A stretch of 64,000 nucleotides of DNA from Microbulbifer aggregans (GCF_020524005.1 NZ_JAIVKK010000007.1:1-64000); one strand, 5' to 3'. Counted from the first letter of the stretch, positions 5,764-15,632 are shown. Numbers and translations are program-made. The notes: a model not told the origin generated them from the sequence alone.

Positions 5764-7485
5764 TTACTTCAGCCCGAGTACTTCACGGCCCTGGATAAAA
5801 GTCACGTCCACAGGAATATCGGCGTCCTTGAGACGGTCGAGATCTGCCTGCAGCGCAGCGCCAACCACACCTTTGCCATCCAGCAGTTCAACGGCCTGTT
5901 TGTAGTCGCCATTGCCCTGAATGGTGAGGATCAGGTTGGACAGCTTGGTCATGGCTTCCTGCATTTTCTCGAAGTCCACGCTGTACTCGCCAGTCGCTTC
6001 GTCGCGGGTGAAGGCGCCGTTCTCCTGGAAGAAGTTAAAGCGCATCATGTTCGCCTTGCCGTGGGCACTGGCCGCACCGAAACGCACACTGCGGAAGATA
6101 CCGGCGAGGAAGGTGACGTAGTTGTCCATCAGCACGCCCTCTTCAATCTCACCCTTCTCGTGCAGCTTGGTGATCATGTACAGGCCGAGGATATCTGCCT
6201 TGCCTTCTTCCAGCGCGGAGGAGGTTTCCTTCAGCGCCTGGCGTACGTTACTGCCATCGGTCACGGTTTTCTTGATGCCGAGGCCATGGGCCACTTCGTG
6301 GAACATGGTGTTGGCAAAGAAGGCATCGAAGGTGATGTGCTTACGCTGGTCTTCGGCAATCAGCACGCCGCTGATCGGCACCAGGATCTGGTCGAACTTG
6401 GCACGCATGGCATTCTTCAGCTGCAGGCGACGGGTGCCCTTGGCCAGCTGAACTTCTTCGTCGTTCGGCAGGTTGATGGCGATGGTCTTGGAGCCCGCAT
6501 TGCTGTGGCCCGCGTAGTACAGCACATCGTAAGCATTCAGGTCGGAATCGGTTCCGGGAGTTTCCGCCTTGTAGGCGTCATCCACCGGCAGGCCGCGCTG
6601 CAGTTCCGGCAGGAAGGCGGCAAACTTGGCCAGCTTCTCGCTCCACGCCATGTCTTTCAGCAGCACGTAGGACTCGTACGCAGTGCGATAGGCGAACAGC
6701 TGGTCTTCGTAGTTTTCGATCGGGCCGATTACTACGTCGATGCGGTTGTTCTTCATATCCATCCACGCCATGTCACTGGTGCGGAAGTCGTCGGTCAGCA
6801 GTGCGTCGGCGCGCAGCTGCAGGTAGCTGGCAAATTCCTGGTCTTCCGCCAGTGCGGAAGCCTGGCGCAGCAGGTCCGCCGCTTTGGTCAGCTCGGTTTT
6901 GTACGCTTCGTGGTAAGGCACGAGTTTCAGCTTGCCATTACTGTCGCGGCGCACCAGGGAATAGAGTCTGGCCTTGCCGGGCTGCTGCCAGGCTTCGAAC
7001 TCTTTCTTGGACATGTCTTCGGGGTAAAACTCGGCACCCAGGGGCTTGTCGCTGTAGCCTTCGATAAACGGCTTGTTGTCGTTCAGGCGATCCCAGGGGC
7101 CGTAATTAATATTGGCGAAGGTACGCGCTCCGCTGTCTTCGATACCGCTCAGCAATTCCTGCGCCGGGCCGTATGACTGCAGCCAGAACAGTTGATCCAT
7201 GATCTTACTGGCGTCGATCAGCAGGCCGATCAGCTGGCGCTGGTTATCGCTCAGGGTGGAGAGGTCCGCATTCAGCTCAACCGGTGCATAAATATTGAAC
7301 CGTGAAGGATCCACGCCCTTGGCAATACTGCCGGCTTTGGCTTCGGCAGAGGGTTGTACCGCCTCGGTCTTGGCGGCTTTGGTTTCGCTCGCTGGATCAA
7401 TCTTAGGGGTGTTTTTCTCGTCAGCGGCACATCCGCCGAGCACGGCAAGCGCCAGTGCGGAAGCAGCAAAAATTGCAGATTTCAT
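5764..7485 (-). CDS. Zn-dependent metallopeptidase lipoprotein, M49 (dipeptidyl peptidase III)-like
   Basis: Encodes 573 residues. The signal peptide MKSAIFAASALALAVLGGC ends in a lipobox (LGGC), so the enzyme is probably attached to the membrane and faces the periplasm. The zinc site is HEVAHG (His396, Glu397, His400) with a second motif EEGKAD around Glu426. This is the arrangement of peptidase family M49, which cuts dipeptides from peptide N-termini. The usual M49 motif has six residues (HExxGH) but here it is five (HExxH), a variant known in some bacterial members. The first 60 residues are a low-complexity Ala/Lys/Pro linker. It is a single gene followed by palindromic repeat copy 1. Confidence 0.75.
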   Translation of the reverse strand: MKSAIFAASALALAVLGGCAADEKNTPKIDPASETKAAKTEAVQPSAEAKAGSIAKGVDPSRFNIYAPVELNADLSTLSDNQRQLIGLLIDASKIMDQLFWLQSYGPAQELLSGIEDSGARTFANINYGPWDRLNDNKPFIEGYSDKPLGAEFYPEDMSKKEFEAWQQPGKARLYSLVRRDSNGKLKLVPYHEAYKTELTKAADLLRQASALAEDQEFASYLQLRADALLTDDFRTSDMAWMDMKNNRIDVVIGPIENYEDQLFAYRTAYESYVLLKDMAWSEKLAKFAAFLPELQRGLPVDDAYKAETPGTDSDLNAYDVLYYAGHSNAGSKTIAINLPNDEEVQLAKGTRRLQLKNAMRAKFDQILVPISGVLIAEDQRKHITFDAFFANTMFHEVAHGLGIKKTVTDGSNVRQALKETSSALEEGKADILGLYMITKLHEKGEIEEGVLMDNYVTFLAGIFRSVRFGAASAHGKANMMRFNFFQENGAFTRDEATGEYSVDFEKMQEAMTKLSNLILTIQGNGDYKQAVELLDGKGVVGAALQADLDRLKDADIPVDVTFIQGREVLGLK

Positions 7486-7676
7486 TCAGATTCTCGCCTG
7501 ATGATTTATTGAAGTGCGCTGCGGAATAGGCCGCAGCATGCGAGTCACATTAAATGTGCCCTCGGGAGATGTCCAGCAATCCTGGTTCGCCCGATAATCC
7601 TCTGAATTTGGCTGCCCGCGGAGCAAAATACGTCACCCAACGGCCGCCGAAAGGCAGTTTTTACGCCTCCGTGGTA

Positions 7677-9485
7677 TCAGGGCGAAAGCGATATCGCGTC
7701 GATACTGCGCTCACGCTGTTGCATGCGCCACAGGGAGGCGTAGTGGCCATCAGCACTGATCAGGTCACTGTGGCTGCCCTCTTCCACCACCTGGCCCTGG
7801 TCCAGTACCAATATCAGGTCCGCATCCACGATGGTCGATAACCGGTGCGCTATCACCAGGGTGGTCTGCTCTCGGGATATCTCTGCCAGTGCTTTCAGGA
7901 TGCCCTGTTCCGAGTGACTGTCGAGGGACGATGTGGCCTCATCAAAGACCATGATTGGCGGTCGTTTGAGCAGTGCGCGGGCAATGGCCACACGCTGCTT
8001 TTCCCCGCCGGAGAGCTTCAGGCCGCGCTCGCCCACCATGGTGTCGACGCCCTCGGGCAGCTGCGCGATAAAATCATCCAGCTGAGCGTGGCGAATGGCT
8101 TCCATCACCTCTTCGTCACTGGCACCCACGCGCCCGTAGCGTACGTTCTCGAGGATCGACTGGTTGAACAGCACCGTATCCTGCGGCACCACGCCAATAG
8201 CACGGCGCAGGGAATCCTGGCTCACTGCGCGGATATCCTGGCCGTCGATGAGAATGCGCCCGCCGGTCACGTCGTAAAAGCGGAACAGCAGCTTGAACAG
8301 CGTGGACTTGCCCGCGCCACTGGCACCGACAATCGCGACCTTCTGTTTCGGCGCCACGGTAAAACTCACGCCCTTGAGGATTTCCCGGTCCGGGCGGTAG
8401 CCGAAACGCACATTTTCAAACGCAATGTGACCGTCACGAATCGTCAGCTCCGCCGGGTCCACGTGATCTTCAATCGCCGGTTTTACATCGAGGATCGAAA
8501 ACATTTTTTCGATGTTGGCCAGTGAGCCTTTCATTTCCCGGTACACGAAACCGAGAAAGTTGAGCGGGATAAAAATCTGCATCATGAAGGCGTTGATCAG
8601 TACAAAATCACCGATGGTCATATCGCCACGGGTAACGTGCACTGCGGCCAGGATCATGGCGCCACACATGGCGGCGGCAATGATAAGTGCTTGACCCGCA
8701 TTGAGGCCGAACAGCGACAGGCGGTTCTTGCGCCGTGCAGTTTCCCACTCGGCCAGTTCGGCATCGTAGTGGCGCGCCTCGTGGCGCTCGTTGCCGAAGT
8801 ATTTGACGGTTTCGTAATTGAGCAGACTGTCCACCGCACGGCTGCTGCTCTGGGATTCGGCCTGGTTCAGCTCGCGCACAAAACGGGTGCGCCACTCGGT
8901 GGCCACCACGGAAAATACGATGTAGGTCACCACCGCGCCCATCACCAGCAGCGCAAAACCCACGCTGTAGTTCCACCACAGCAGGCCCACCACCATGGCG
9001 ATTTCCACCAGGGTCGGCACGATGTTGAACACCATAAAGCGCATCAGGAAACCGATGCCGCTGTTGCCGCGTTCGATATCCCGCGACAGCCCACCGGTGC
9101 GGCGGTTGAGGTGATAATCCAGGTCGAGCCGGTGCAGGTGCTGGAATACCGCGAGGCCAATGCGGCGCTGCGCGCGTTCGGTCACACGACCAAAAATGGT
9201 ATCCCGCAGCTCGCCGAACAGCACCGATGAAAACCGCACAAAGCCATAGGCCAGTAGCAGCCCCAGTGGCAACGCAATGGCAGCGGCAGTGCCTCCTGCG
9301 GCATCCAGGTCGTCGACGATGTGTTTCAGCAGGAACGGCAAACCGACACTGGCCACCTTGGCACCGACAAGACACAACAGGGCCAGGAACACCTGGCGCC
9401 GGAACTCCAGCAGGTAGGGAATCAGGGATTTGAGGGCGCTCCAGTGCACGTCCTCCAGAGCCACGGCAGATTTGGGTCTCGGCAT
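7677..9485 (-). CDS. ABC exporter, Atm1/HMT1 type half-transporter
   Basis: Encodes 602 residues: a membrane domain with six helices (about 25-315) fused to an ATPase (about 345-585). ATPase motifs are Walker A GASGAGKST, signature LSGGEKQRVAIARALL, Walker B PIMVFDEATSSLD and the H-loop IAHRLST. The membrane domain resembles the ABCB7/Atm1/HMT1 branch, with DYHLNRRTGGLSRDIERGNSGI as a branch signature. Members of that branch export glutathione- or metal-linked compounds; the substrate here is unknown. It should act as a homodimer in the inner membrane. The upstream gap to the M49 gene start is 191 bp. Confidence 0.85.
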   Translation of the reverse strand: MPRPKSAVALEDVHWSALKSLIPYLLEFRRQVFLALLCLVGAKVASVGLPFLLKHIVDDLDAAGGTAAAIALPLGLLLAYGFVRFSSVLFGELRDTIFGRVTERAQRRIGLAVFQHLHRLDLDYHLNRRTGGLSRDIERGNSGIGFLMRFMVFNIVPTLVEIAMVVGLLWWNYSVGFALLVMGAVVTYIVFSVVATEWRTRFVRELNQAESQSSSRAVDSLLNYETVKYFGNERHEARHYDAELAEWETARRKNRLSLFGLNAGQALIIAAAMCGAMILAAVHVTRGDMTIGDFVLINAFMMQIFIPLNFLGFVYREMKGSLANIEKMFSILDVKPAIEDHVDPAELTIRDGHIAFENVRFGYRPDREILKGVSFTVAPKQKVAIVGASGAGKSTLFKLLFRFYDVTGGRILIDGQDIRAVSQDSLRRAIGVVPQDTVLFNQSILENVRYGRVGASDEEVMEAIRHAQLDDFIAQLPEGVDTMVGERGLKLSGGEKQRVAIARALLKRPPIMVFDEATSSLDSHSEQGILKALAEISREQTTLVIAHRLSTIVDADLILVLDQGQVVEEGSHSDLISADGHYASLWRMQQRERSIDAISLSP

Positions 9486-9539
9486 GAAAACTTCGTCAGG
9501 AAGGAAAATGTGGCGGCGATTATAACCGCCCGACGTACC

Positions 9540-10151
9540 TCAATTCAGCGCGCGCAGGGGAACATCGTCTCTCCGGCCAATGGGCGCATCCAGGACACGC
9601 ACCAGGAATTCGGTGAGTACACCGGCGGTAAAGCCCCAGATCTCGTAGCCCTCGTACACGTACGCGGGCAGGTAAATGCGGCGCTGGTCGATGGTGATAC
9701 GGTCAGTGCGGATACGCGGATCACCGAAAAAGTACGACAGCGGCACGCGGAAAATCGCGTCCAGCTCGCCGGGGTTTGGGGTCAGTTTGGCATCTGCCGA
9801 TACCACCCCCAGCCAGGGAGTGACCTCCACCTGCCAGCGGGTGCTGCGGGTCCACAGGGGACCGAGGATACGCACGTCTTCCGCTGGCAGGCCGATTTCT
9901 TCGTGGGTTTCACGCAGTGCGGTGTATTTGAGCGAGGGATCGGTCTCGTCCCAGCGCCCACCGGGGAGGGAAACCTCGCCAGAATGGCTGGAGAGCTGCT
10001 GGGAGCGCAGGGTCAGGATGACCTGCGGGTCCGGCTCATCGGTCAGGGCGAGCAATACGGCCGCATGACCGTGCAGGTCGGGGCCGCGGGGCACCTTCGA
10101 CTCCAGCTCGCGTTTGACTTGGGAAAATTTACGTTCGATGAGTTCCAGCAT
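9540..10151 (-). CDS. nudL: NUDIX CoA diphosphatase
   Basis: Encodes 203 residues. It carries the NUDIX box GGRWDETDPSLKYTALRETHEEIG, preceded by LTLRSQQLSSHSGEVSLPGG. The latter is the extra signature of the UPF0035/NudL branch that splits coenzyme A to 4'-phosphopantetheine and 3',5'-ADP. The C-terminal part (YEIWGFTAGVLTEFL) is also typical. Its start is 82 bp from the 3' end of the RND pump gene, and its stop is 54 bp from the ABC exporter start, all on the same strand, so it may be cotranscribed. CoA specificity is inferred from the signature. Confidence 0.85.
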   Translation of the reverse strand: MLELIERKFSQVKRELESKVPRGPDLHGHAAVLLALTDEPDPQVILTLRSQQLSSHSGEVSLPGGRWDETDPSLKYTALRETHEEIGLPAEDVRILGPLWTRSTRWQVEVTPWLGVVSADAKLTPNPGELDAIFRVPLSYFFGDPRIRTDRITIDQRRIYLPAYVYEGYEIWGFTAGVLTEFLVRVLDAPIGRRDDVPLRALN

Positions 10152-10232
10152 TGTCTGTAACGTTTACCACTACGGAATCTAAGTTAACTATACCCGCGTG
10201 AGCGGGATTGGCCACTGTTGTGACCACACGCT

Positions 10233-13200
10233 TTATGGCGGGTTCTGCGCCGCCTCGGTACTGGTATCGGCCGGTGTACCCCGTCCCTTGACCTTTTCCC
10301 GCACCGATTGCACCAGTGCGTAATAAATCGGTACCAGGAAAGTCGAAAACAGACTTGCAGCAAGCATGCCACCGAAGACAGCGAGCCCAAGAGACACGCG
10401 GCTGGCGGCGCCAGCGCCGGTAGCGATCACCAACGGAAAAATCCCCAGCACAAACGCGAGTGAGGTCATCAGTACGGCGCGCAAGCGCAGCCGTGTGGCC
10501 TGCAATGCGGCTTCTTCAATGGATACCCCCTGCTCCCGCTGCACCATGGCAAACTCGACCATCAGGATGGCGGTCTTGGCGGCGATGCCAATCAGCAGTA
10601 CCAGCCCGATCTGGGTGTAGAGATTGCTTTCGGCCCCTACGATCCAGCAGGCCAGTAGACCGCCGGCAATGGCGATCGGTATCGCCAGCAATACCGCGAT
10701 CGGTATCGTCCAGCTCTCGTACTGTGCGACAAGGAACAGGTAGGCAAACAGCACCGCCAGGGCAAACAGGATCGGCGCCATATTGCCAGCACTGATTTCC
10801 TCAAGACTGGCCCCGGTCCACTCGTAGCTGTACCCCTCCGGCAGCTGGGCACCGAGCTCCTCCATTGCGCGCATGGCCTCACCACTGGAGTAACCCGGCG
10901 CGGCGGCGCCATTCACATTGATACTGTTGTACAGGTTGTAGCGCTGGACCGTTTGCGGCCCGACGATGGGCTCCACTTCGGCAACCGAGTTGACCGGCAC
11001 CAGTCCGCCACTGTTGGCGCGCACAAAAAAGCCTGCAAGATCTTCTTCGCTGTCCCGGTACTCGGAATCGGCCTGGGCCAGCACCTGGAAAACCTTGCCA
11101 TAGCGGTTGAAGTCGTTGATGTAATAGCCGCCGAGATAGGTCTGTAATGTCAGGTACACATCAGACAGATTGAGCCCCAGGATGTGGGCCTTGTCCTTAT
11201 CCAGATTCAGGCGCAATTGGGGCGTCGCGGCCTGGTAGGTGGTGAAGGCCTGGGCAATTTCCGGACGCTGGTTCGCCTCGCCCAGCAGGGCATAGAGCAC
11301 CCCGGCCAGCTCCTGGACACTCCGTCCCTGCAGGTCTTCCAGTACATATTCAAAACCACCGATCGAACCGAGCCCCGGCAGCGCCGGCACCGGAAATGCC
11401 TGCACCCGGGCCTCCTTTACCGTCGCCCCGATCTGCTGGGCCTTTTGCAAAATGGCAAACTGATTCAATTCCCGTGTAGGCCGCTCTTCCCACGGATGCA
11501 GGATGACGATCATGAACGCCGCGTTCGGCACCAGCCCGCCAGAAAGCAGGCTGAATCCGGGCACTGCCATCACATGGGCGACACCGTCAATCTGCCGCAG
11601 CTGTTCCCCCAGGCGGTTAACTACCGGTGCAGTGCGCTCCAGCGTCGCACCGTCGGGCAACTGCACATTCATCATGAAAAAACCCTGGTCCTCGTTCGGA
11701 ATAAACCCGGTAGGCACGGCGGAAAACAGCCAGATACACAGTGCCATGATCCCGGCAATACTCGCCAGTCCGATCAGCGGCAACCGCACGCAGACACGCA
11801 CAATGCCGGTATACAGATTCGTCGCGCCCTGCAGGAATTTATTGAAGAAACCAAACACGCCGGAAAGCAGCCCGCCCCGTTTGCCCTGTTCTCCCTCCCT
11901 CTGCGGACGCAGCAGGCTGGCACTCAGGGACGGGCTCAGGGTCAGGGCGTTAACACTGGAAATCGCCACGGAAATGGAGATGGTCATCGCAAACTGCTGG
12001 TACATCTTGCCGGTCAGGCCCGGCATCAGCATCACCGGCACGAACACCGCAAACAGCACCGCGGTAGTGGCGATCACCGGCCCGGTGACTTCGCGCATGG
12101 ATTCTATCGCCGCCTCTTTCGGTTCCATTCCCTCGGTCAGCAGGCGCTGGGTATTTTCCACCACGATGATGGCGTCATCCACCACGATACCAATCGCGAG
12201 AATCAGCGCGAACAGGGTGACAGTATTGATGCTCATTCCCAACACATACATCACCGCGAAAGTGCCGATCAGTGAGACCGGAATGGCAATTGCCGGTATC
12301 AGCGTCGCGCGCCAGTCCTGCAGAAACACGAAGACCACCAGAATAACCAGCGCCAGCGCCACCAACAGGGTGGTCACCACTTCATCGATCGAAGCCTGCA
12401 CAAAATCGGTGGTGTCGTAGAGCGGCTCTGCTTTCAGCCCCTCGGGAAACCGCTGCGCAAGCTCCGCCACTTTCTCTCGCACTTTAGTCGCCACTTCCAA
12501 CGCATTGGCATCGGGCAACTGATACACCGCAATCACTGCCGCGGGCTTACCATCCAGCTGGCCATAGGCGCTGTAACTCTGACTCCCAAGCTCCACCCGC
12601 GCGATATCGCGCATCCGTACAATGCCGCCATCCGGTTTCGAGCGGATGCTGATATTGGAAAATTCCTCCGCACTTTCGAGGCGCCCCCTGGCGATCAGGC
12701 TGTACTGGAATTGCTGCTCTTTCTTGGTCGGCGGTGCACCGATCTTGCCCGCCGCCACCTGCAGGTTCTGCGCCTGCACCGCAGCAATGACGTCGCCGGC
12801 GGTGACGTCCAGCGCGGCCATCTTGTCGGGATTCAGCCACAACCGCATGGCGTAGTTTTGCGCGCCGAGAATTTCCACATCACTGACGCCATCCACCCGC
12901 GCCAGTTCGTCGGCAATAAAGATTTCGCCGTAATTGGCAAGGAACAGGGTGTCGAATTTGTCTTCCGGTGAAAACAGGTTCACCGTCATCAGGATGGTGT
13001 TGCTGCGCTTTTCAACCGTGACACCACTGCGGGTAACTTCCGACGGCAAACTGGGCGTGGCCTGCTGCACCCGGTTCTGGACATTGACCTGGGCAATGTC
13101 CCCGTCGTAACCGCTTTCGAAGGTGACGGTAAGGGTGTAAGTGCCGTCGTTACTGCTGGTGGAAGACATGTACTGCATGCCCTCGACCCCATTGACCTGG

Positions 13201-13403
13201 GATTCGATGGGCACGGCAACGCTGTCGCGCATTACCTCGGCGCTGGCGCCGGGATAACTGGCAGAAACCATTACCGTAGGCGGCGATATATCCGGGAACT
13301 GGGCGATCGGGAGCATCGGCAGCGACAGCAGGCCCGCGAGCGTGATCAGGATGGAAATCACCAGCGCAAAGCGCGGCCGCCGGATAAACGTTTCACTGAT
13401 CAT
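10233..13403 (-). CDS. RND multidrug efflux permease, HAE-1 (AcrB-like) family
   Basis: Encodes 1056 residues, full length for AcrB-type pumps. The N-terminus MISETFIRRPRFALVISILITLAG is the usual first membrane helix. The proton relay pair is visible in helix 4 (GIVVDDAIIVVENTQ), and the C-terminal half contains the helix 10-12 region (YTQIGLVLLIGIAAKTAILMVEFA). As a trimer in the inner membrane it would drive drug or other amphiphile export using the proton gradient. The adaptor gene lies 57 bp upstream on the same strand. No outer-membrane channel gene is in the locus, so a TolC-like protein encoded elsewhere is presumed. Substrate unknown. Confidence 0.9.
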   Translation of the reverse strand: MISETFIRRPRFALVISILITLAGLLSLPMLPIAQFPDISPPTVMVSASYPGASAEVMRDSVAVPIESQVNGVEGMQYMSSTSSNDGTYTLTVTFESGYDGDIAQVNVQNRVQQATPSLPSEVTRSGVTVEKRSNTILMTVNLFSPEDKFDTLFLANYGEIFIADELARVDGVSDVEILGAQNYAMRLWLNPDKMAALDVTAGDVIAAVQAQNLQVAAGKIGAPPTKKEQQFQYSLIARGRLESAEEFSNISIRSKPDGGIVRMRDIARVELGSQSYSAYGQLDGKPAAVIAVYQLPDANALEVATKVREKVAELAQRFPEGLKAEPLYDTTDFVQASIDEVVTTLLVALALVILVVFVFLQDWRATLIPAIAIPVSLIGTFAVMYVLGMSINTVTLFALILAIGIVVDDAIIVVENTQRLLTEGMEPKEAAIESMREVTGPVIATTAVLFAVFVPVMLMPGLTGKMYQQFAMTISISVAISSVNALTLSPSLSASLLRPQREGEQGKRGGLLSGVFGFFNKFLQGATNLYTGIVRVCVRLPLIGLASIAGIMALCIWLFSAVPTGFIPNEDQGFFMMNVQLPDGATLERTAPVVNRLGEQLRQIDGVAHVMAVPGFSLLSGGLVPNAAFMIVILHPWEERPTRELNQFAILQKAQQIGATVKEARVQAFPVPALPGLGSIGGFEYVLEDLQGRSVQELAGVLYALLGEANQRPEIAQAFTTYQAATPQLRLNLDKDKAHILGLNLSDVYLTLQTYLGGYYINDFNRYGKVFQVLAQADSEYRDSEEDLAGFFVRANSGGLVPVNSVAEVEPIVGPQTVQRYNLYNSINVNGAAAPGYSSGEAMRAMEELGAQLPEGYSYEWTGASLEEISAGNMAPILFALAVLFAYLFLVAQYESWTIPIAVLLAIPIAIAGGLLACWIVGAESNLYTQIGLVLLIGIAAKTAILMVEFAMVQREQGVSIEEAALQATRLRLRAVLMTSLAFVLGIFPLVIATGAGAASRVSLGLAVFGGMLAASLFSTFLVPIYYALVQSVREKVKGRGTPADTSTEAAQNPP

Positions 13404-13460
13404 ATCGCGCCTCTCCCGGCGACAGGATCAGCGCATAACCCGGTGCAATTGCGCATAGGT

Positions 13461-14777
13461 TTATTTGCCATCGAAATACTCATCGGGCTCGCGCTCACCT
13501 TCCCGGTATTCCGAATCCTGCCGCGGCCTGGCTTCTCCGGCCCGCTCACGCGCCCTGTCGCTTCCCGGTTCCTCCAGCCCGGATACATCTCCTTCCCGTA
13601 TCTGCTGCAACGGACTCTGGTCCGCCGGCGGCTTGGATACTTTCAGCCCTTTGTAGGGATCGAGGGCGGTATTCTGCGGCGCCACCGGCTTGCCTTCGGC
13701 CACCCGCTGTAATCCGTTCACCACAATCCGCTCCCCGGCCTTCAGGCCTTCGTCCACCGCCCAGAGCTCGCCGTCCCGCTGCCCCAGCTTCAGGTAGCGC
13801 TTTTTCGCGATATTGTTGTCGTCAACGACATACACAAACCGCCCCTGCATGTCTTCCAGTACCGCAGACTGGGGCACCAGTGGTTTGACGCCTTCCCGTC
13901 CTGAAAACACGCGGATGAGAATGCGCGCAAACTGGCCCTGCACCAGTAACTGCTCCGGGTTGGGAAAACGGGCGCGTACCTTTGCCGAACCGGTGGTCGG
14001 GTCGATCTGGTTGTCCACAAAGACGATCAACCCGGGATAGGGATAGAGTTTGCCGTCTGGCTGTTTGATACGGACTTCACGGGTCTCTGGAGTCTGCCCG
14101 GCCTGCTGGCGCCGCGTCGCCTCTGACTGCACCGCAAACAGGCGGTTTTCCGGCACTTCGAATGACACGTAGATGGGGTCCATGCGCACGATGGACGTCA
14201 GCGGGTCAGTGGCGGGCCCGACCAGCGAGCCTTCGGTAAATTCGCTGCGCCCGATCAGACCGGTAAGCGGCGCGCGGATCTCGGTGTAATTGAGGTTCAG
14301 CGTGGCGGCTTCCACATTGGCTTCCATGGCCTCGACATTGGAGCGCGCTTCTTCGTAGTTTCCCCTCAGTTCATCCATCTGCACCTGGCTGATCGCTCCG
14401 GTTTCCACCAGTTGTCGACCGCGGCGATAATTGCGCTCGGCCACGGAAAATGACGAACGCGCCTGGGAAAGGTTGGCACGCTGGTTCTCCAGCGCGGCCA
14501 TATAAGGTTTGGGATCAATAACGTAGAGCAGCTCGCCCTTTTGCACCATTTGCCCTTCGACAAAATTGCGGCTCTCGATATACCCCTCCACCCGGGGACG
14601 CACCTTGAATTCGTCGGTAGCTTCCACACGACCGACGTATTCGAAGCGGGGAATAACCTGATGGGTACGCACGGCGAGCACTTCAACGGGCGGGGCTTTT
14701 GGCGCGGGCGGCTCCGTTTTTTTTGCACAGCCAAAAATGGCGAGCGATAACATCAGTAATATCGGAAAACGCGCCAT
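13461..14777 (-). CDS. RND efflux periplasmic adaptor (membrane fusion protein), lipoprotein
   Basis: Encodes 438 residues. Signal peptide MARFPILLMLSLAIFGC has a lipobox (IFGC). A lipoyl/hairpin region follows (VRPRVEGYIESRNFVEGQMVQKGELLYVIDPKPY), then a coiled-coil hairpin (about 95-165), then beta-barrel and membrane-proximal domains (EIRAPLTGLIGRSEFTEGSLVGP). This is the AcrA/MexE pattern. It bridges the permease encoded next to it to an outer-membrane channel. Unusual is a highly charged tail of about 50 residues after the last domain (from about 385, rich in Arg, Glu, Asp and ending DEYFDGK), absent from standard AcrA. It is the first gene of the pump operon. Confidence 0.88.
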   Translation of the reverse strand: MARFPILLMLSLAIFGCAKKTEPPAPKAPPVEVLAVRTHQVIPRFEYVGRVEATDEFKVRPRVEGYIESRNFVEGQMVQKGELLYVIDPKPYMAALENQRANLSQARSSFSVAERNYRRGRQLVETGAISQVQMDELRGNYEEARSNVEAMEANVEAATLNLNYTEIRAPLTGLIGRSEFTEGSLVGPATDPLTSIVRMDPIYVSFEVPENRLFAVQSEATRRQQAGQTPETREVRIKQPDGKLYPYPGLIVFVDNQIDPTTGSAKVRARFPNPEQLLVQGQFARILIRVFSGREGVKPLVPQSAVLEDMQGRFVYVVDDNNIAKKRYLKLGQRDGELWAVDEGLKAGERIVVNGLQRVAEGKPVAPQNTALDPYKGLKVSKPPADQSPLQQIREGDVSGLEEPGSDRARERAGEARPRQDSEYREGEREPDEYFDGK

Positions 14778-14880
14778 GGGCTATCAACCACCGCCTACTA
14801 CATGGAATGACCTCTTTCCACTATAGGCAAGGCGCTGTCATCGGGCTGGCACAGTCCGGTTCCGCGGGTATACTTGCGCC

Positions 14881-15417
14881 ATGAAATTTTGCAGCCACTG
14901 TGGCAACTCCGTTGTTTTCGAAATCCCGGCCGGCGACGACCGTCCCCGCCACCTGTGCCGCGATTGCGGCGCCATCCACTACGTAAACCCCCGCGTGATT
15001 GTCGGCGTACTGCCCTATCTGGGCGATCAGGTGCTGCTGTGCAAACGCGCCATCGAGCCACGCCACGGCCTGTGGACCCTGCCGGCGGGCTTTATGGAAA
15101 ACGGGGAAAGCAGTGAGCAGGGCGCACTGCGGGAGTCCTGGGAAGAAGCGCGCGCGCGCATTCGCGTAGACGACCTGTTTTCCGTCTACGACATCCCCCA
15201 CATCAACCAGGTATACCTGCTCTACCGTGGCGAATTAACCGACACGGATTTCGGCCCGGGGCCTGAATCACTGGAAGTTGAGTTGTTCGACGAGAAGGAT
15301 ATTCCGTGGGACGAGATGGCCTTCCCGGTGATGACACAGACCCTGAAGCACTACTTCAGCGACCGCGAAAAAGGTGTGTTTGGATTACATCGCGGGGTTA
15401 TTGAGCGGAAGCTCTAA
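14881..15417 (+). CDS. NUDIX hydrolase with N-terminal zinc ribbon
   Basis: Encodes 178 residues. An N-terminal four-Cys ribbon (CSHCGN at 4-9, CRDCG at 27-31) precedes a NUDIX domain with the box GFMENGESSEQGALRESWEEARA. The layout recalls NudC (NADH diphosphatase) but it is shorter and lacks its extra N-terminal domain and the SQPWPFPxS signature. It therefore belongs to the ribbon-NUDIX group often annotated as ADP-ribose or unspecified pyrophosphatase. The box ends EEARA where the consensus is EExGU, a Gly-to-Arg change. It runs divergently from the adaptor gene with 103 bp between. Substrate unknown. Confidence 0.8.
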   Translation: MKFCSHCGNSVVFEIPAGDDRPRHLCRDCGAIHYVNPRVIVGVLPYLGDQVLLCKRAIEPRHGLWTLPAGFMENGESSEQGALRESWEEARARIRVDDLFSVYDIPHINQVYLLYRGELTDTDFGPGPESLEVELFDEKDIPWDEMAFPVMTQTLKHYFSDREKGVFGLHRGVIERKL

Positions 15418-15458
15418 CCATAGCTTCCAGCCCCTGCCTTCATTTCGAGTCTAGTGGC

Positions 15459-15570
15459 GGCAAAGTCCCTGGGGCTGGTTTTCAGAACCGCTGTGAATAC
15501 ATCCCTGTACGCTCTGTCGCAAACGTCCCTGTTTGCGACAGTTCTGAAAATCAGCCCCAGGCACTTTGCC
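15459..15570. repeat. Composite palindromic repeat, copy 2 (forward)
   Basis: Outer arms 15459-15488 and 15542-15570 pair (GGCAAAGT...TTTTCAGAAC against TTCTGAAAATC...TTTGCC). The core CGCTGTGAATACATCC at 15489 continues CTGTACGCT and has no partner. The inner hairpin CTGTCGCAAAC/GTTTGCGACAG (15514-15541) has loop GTCCCT. It lies between two convergent genes, so it is 3' of both. Confidence 0.85.
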
Positions 15571-15632
15571 TTCGATTCAAACCCTGCACCCTGAATCTAA
15601 GTCCGGTTCGCCAGCTCAAAACTTTACGCGAA

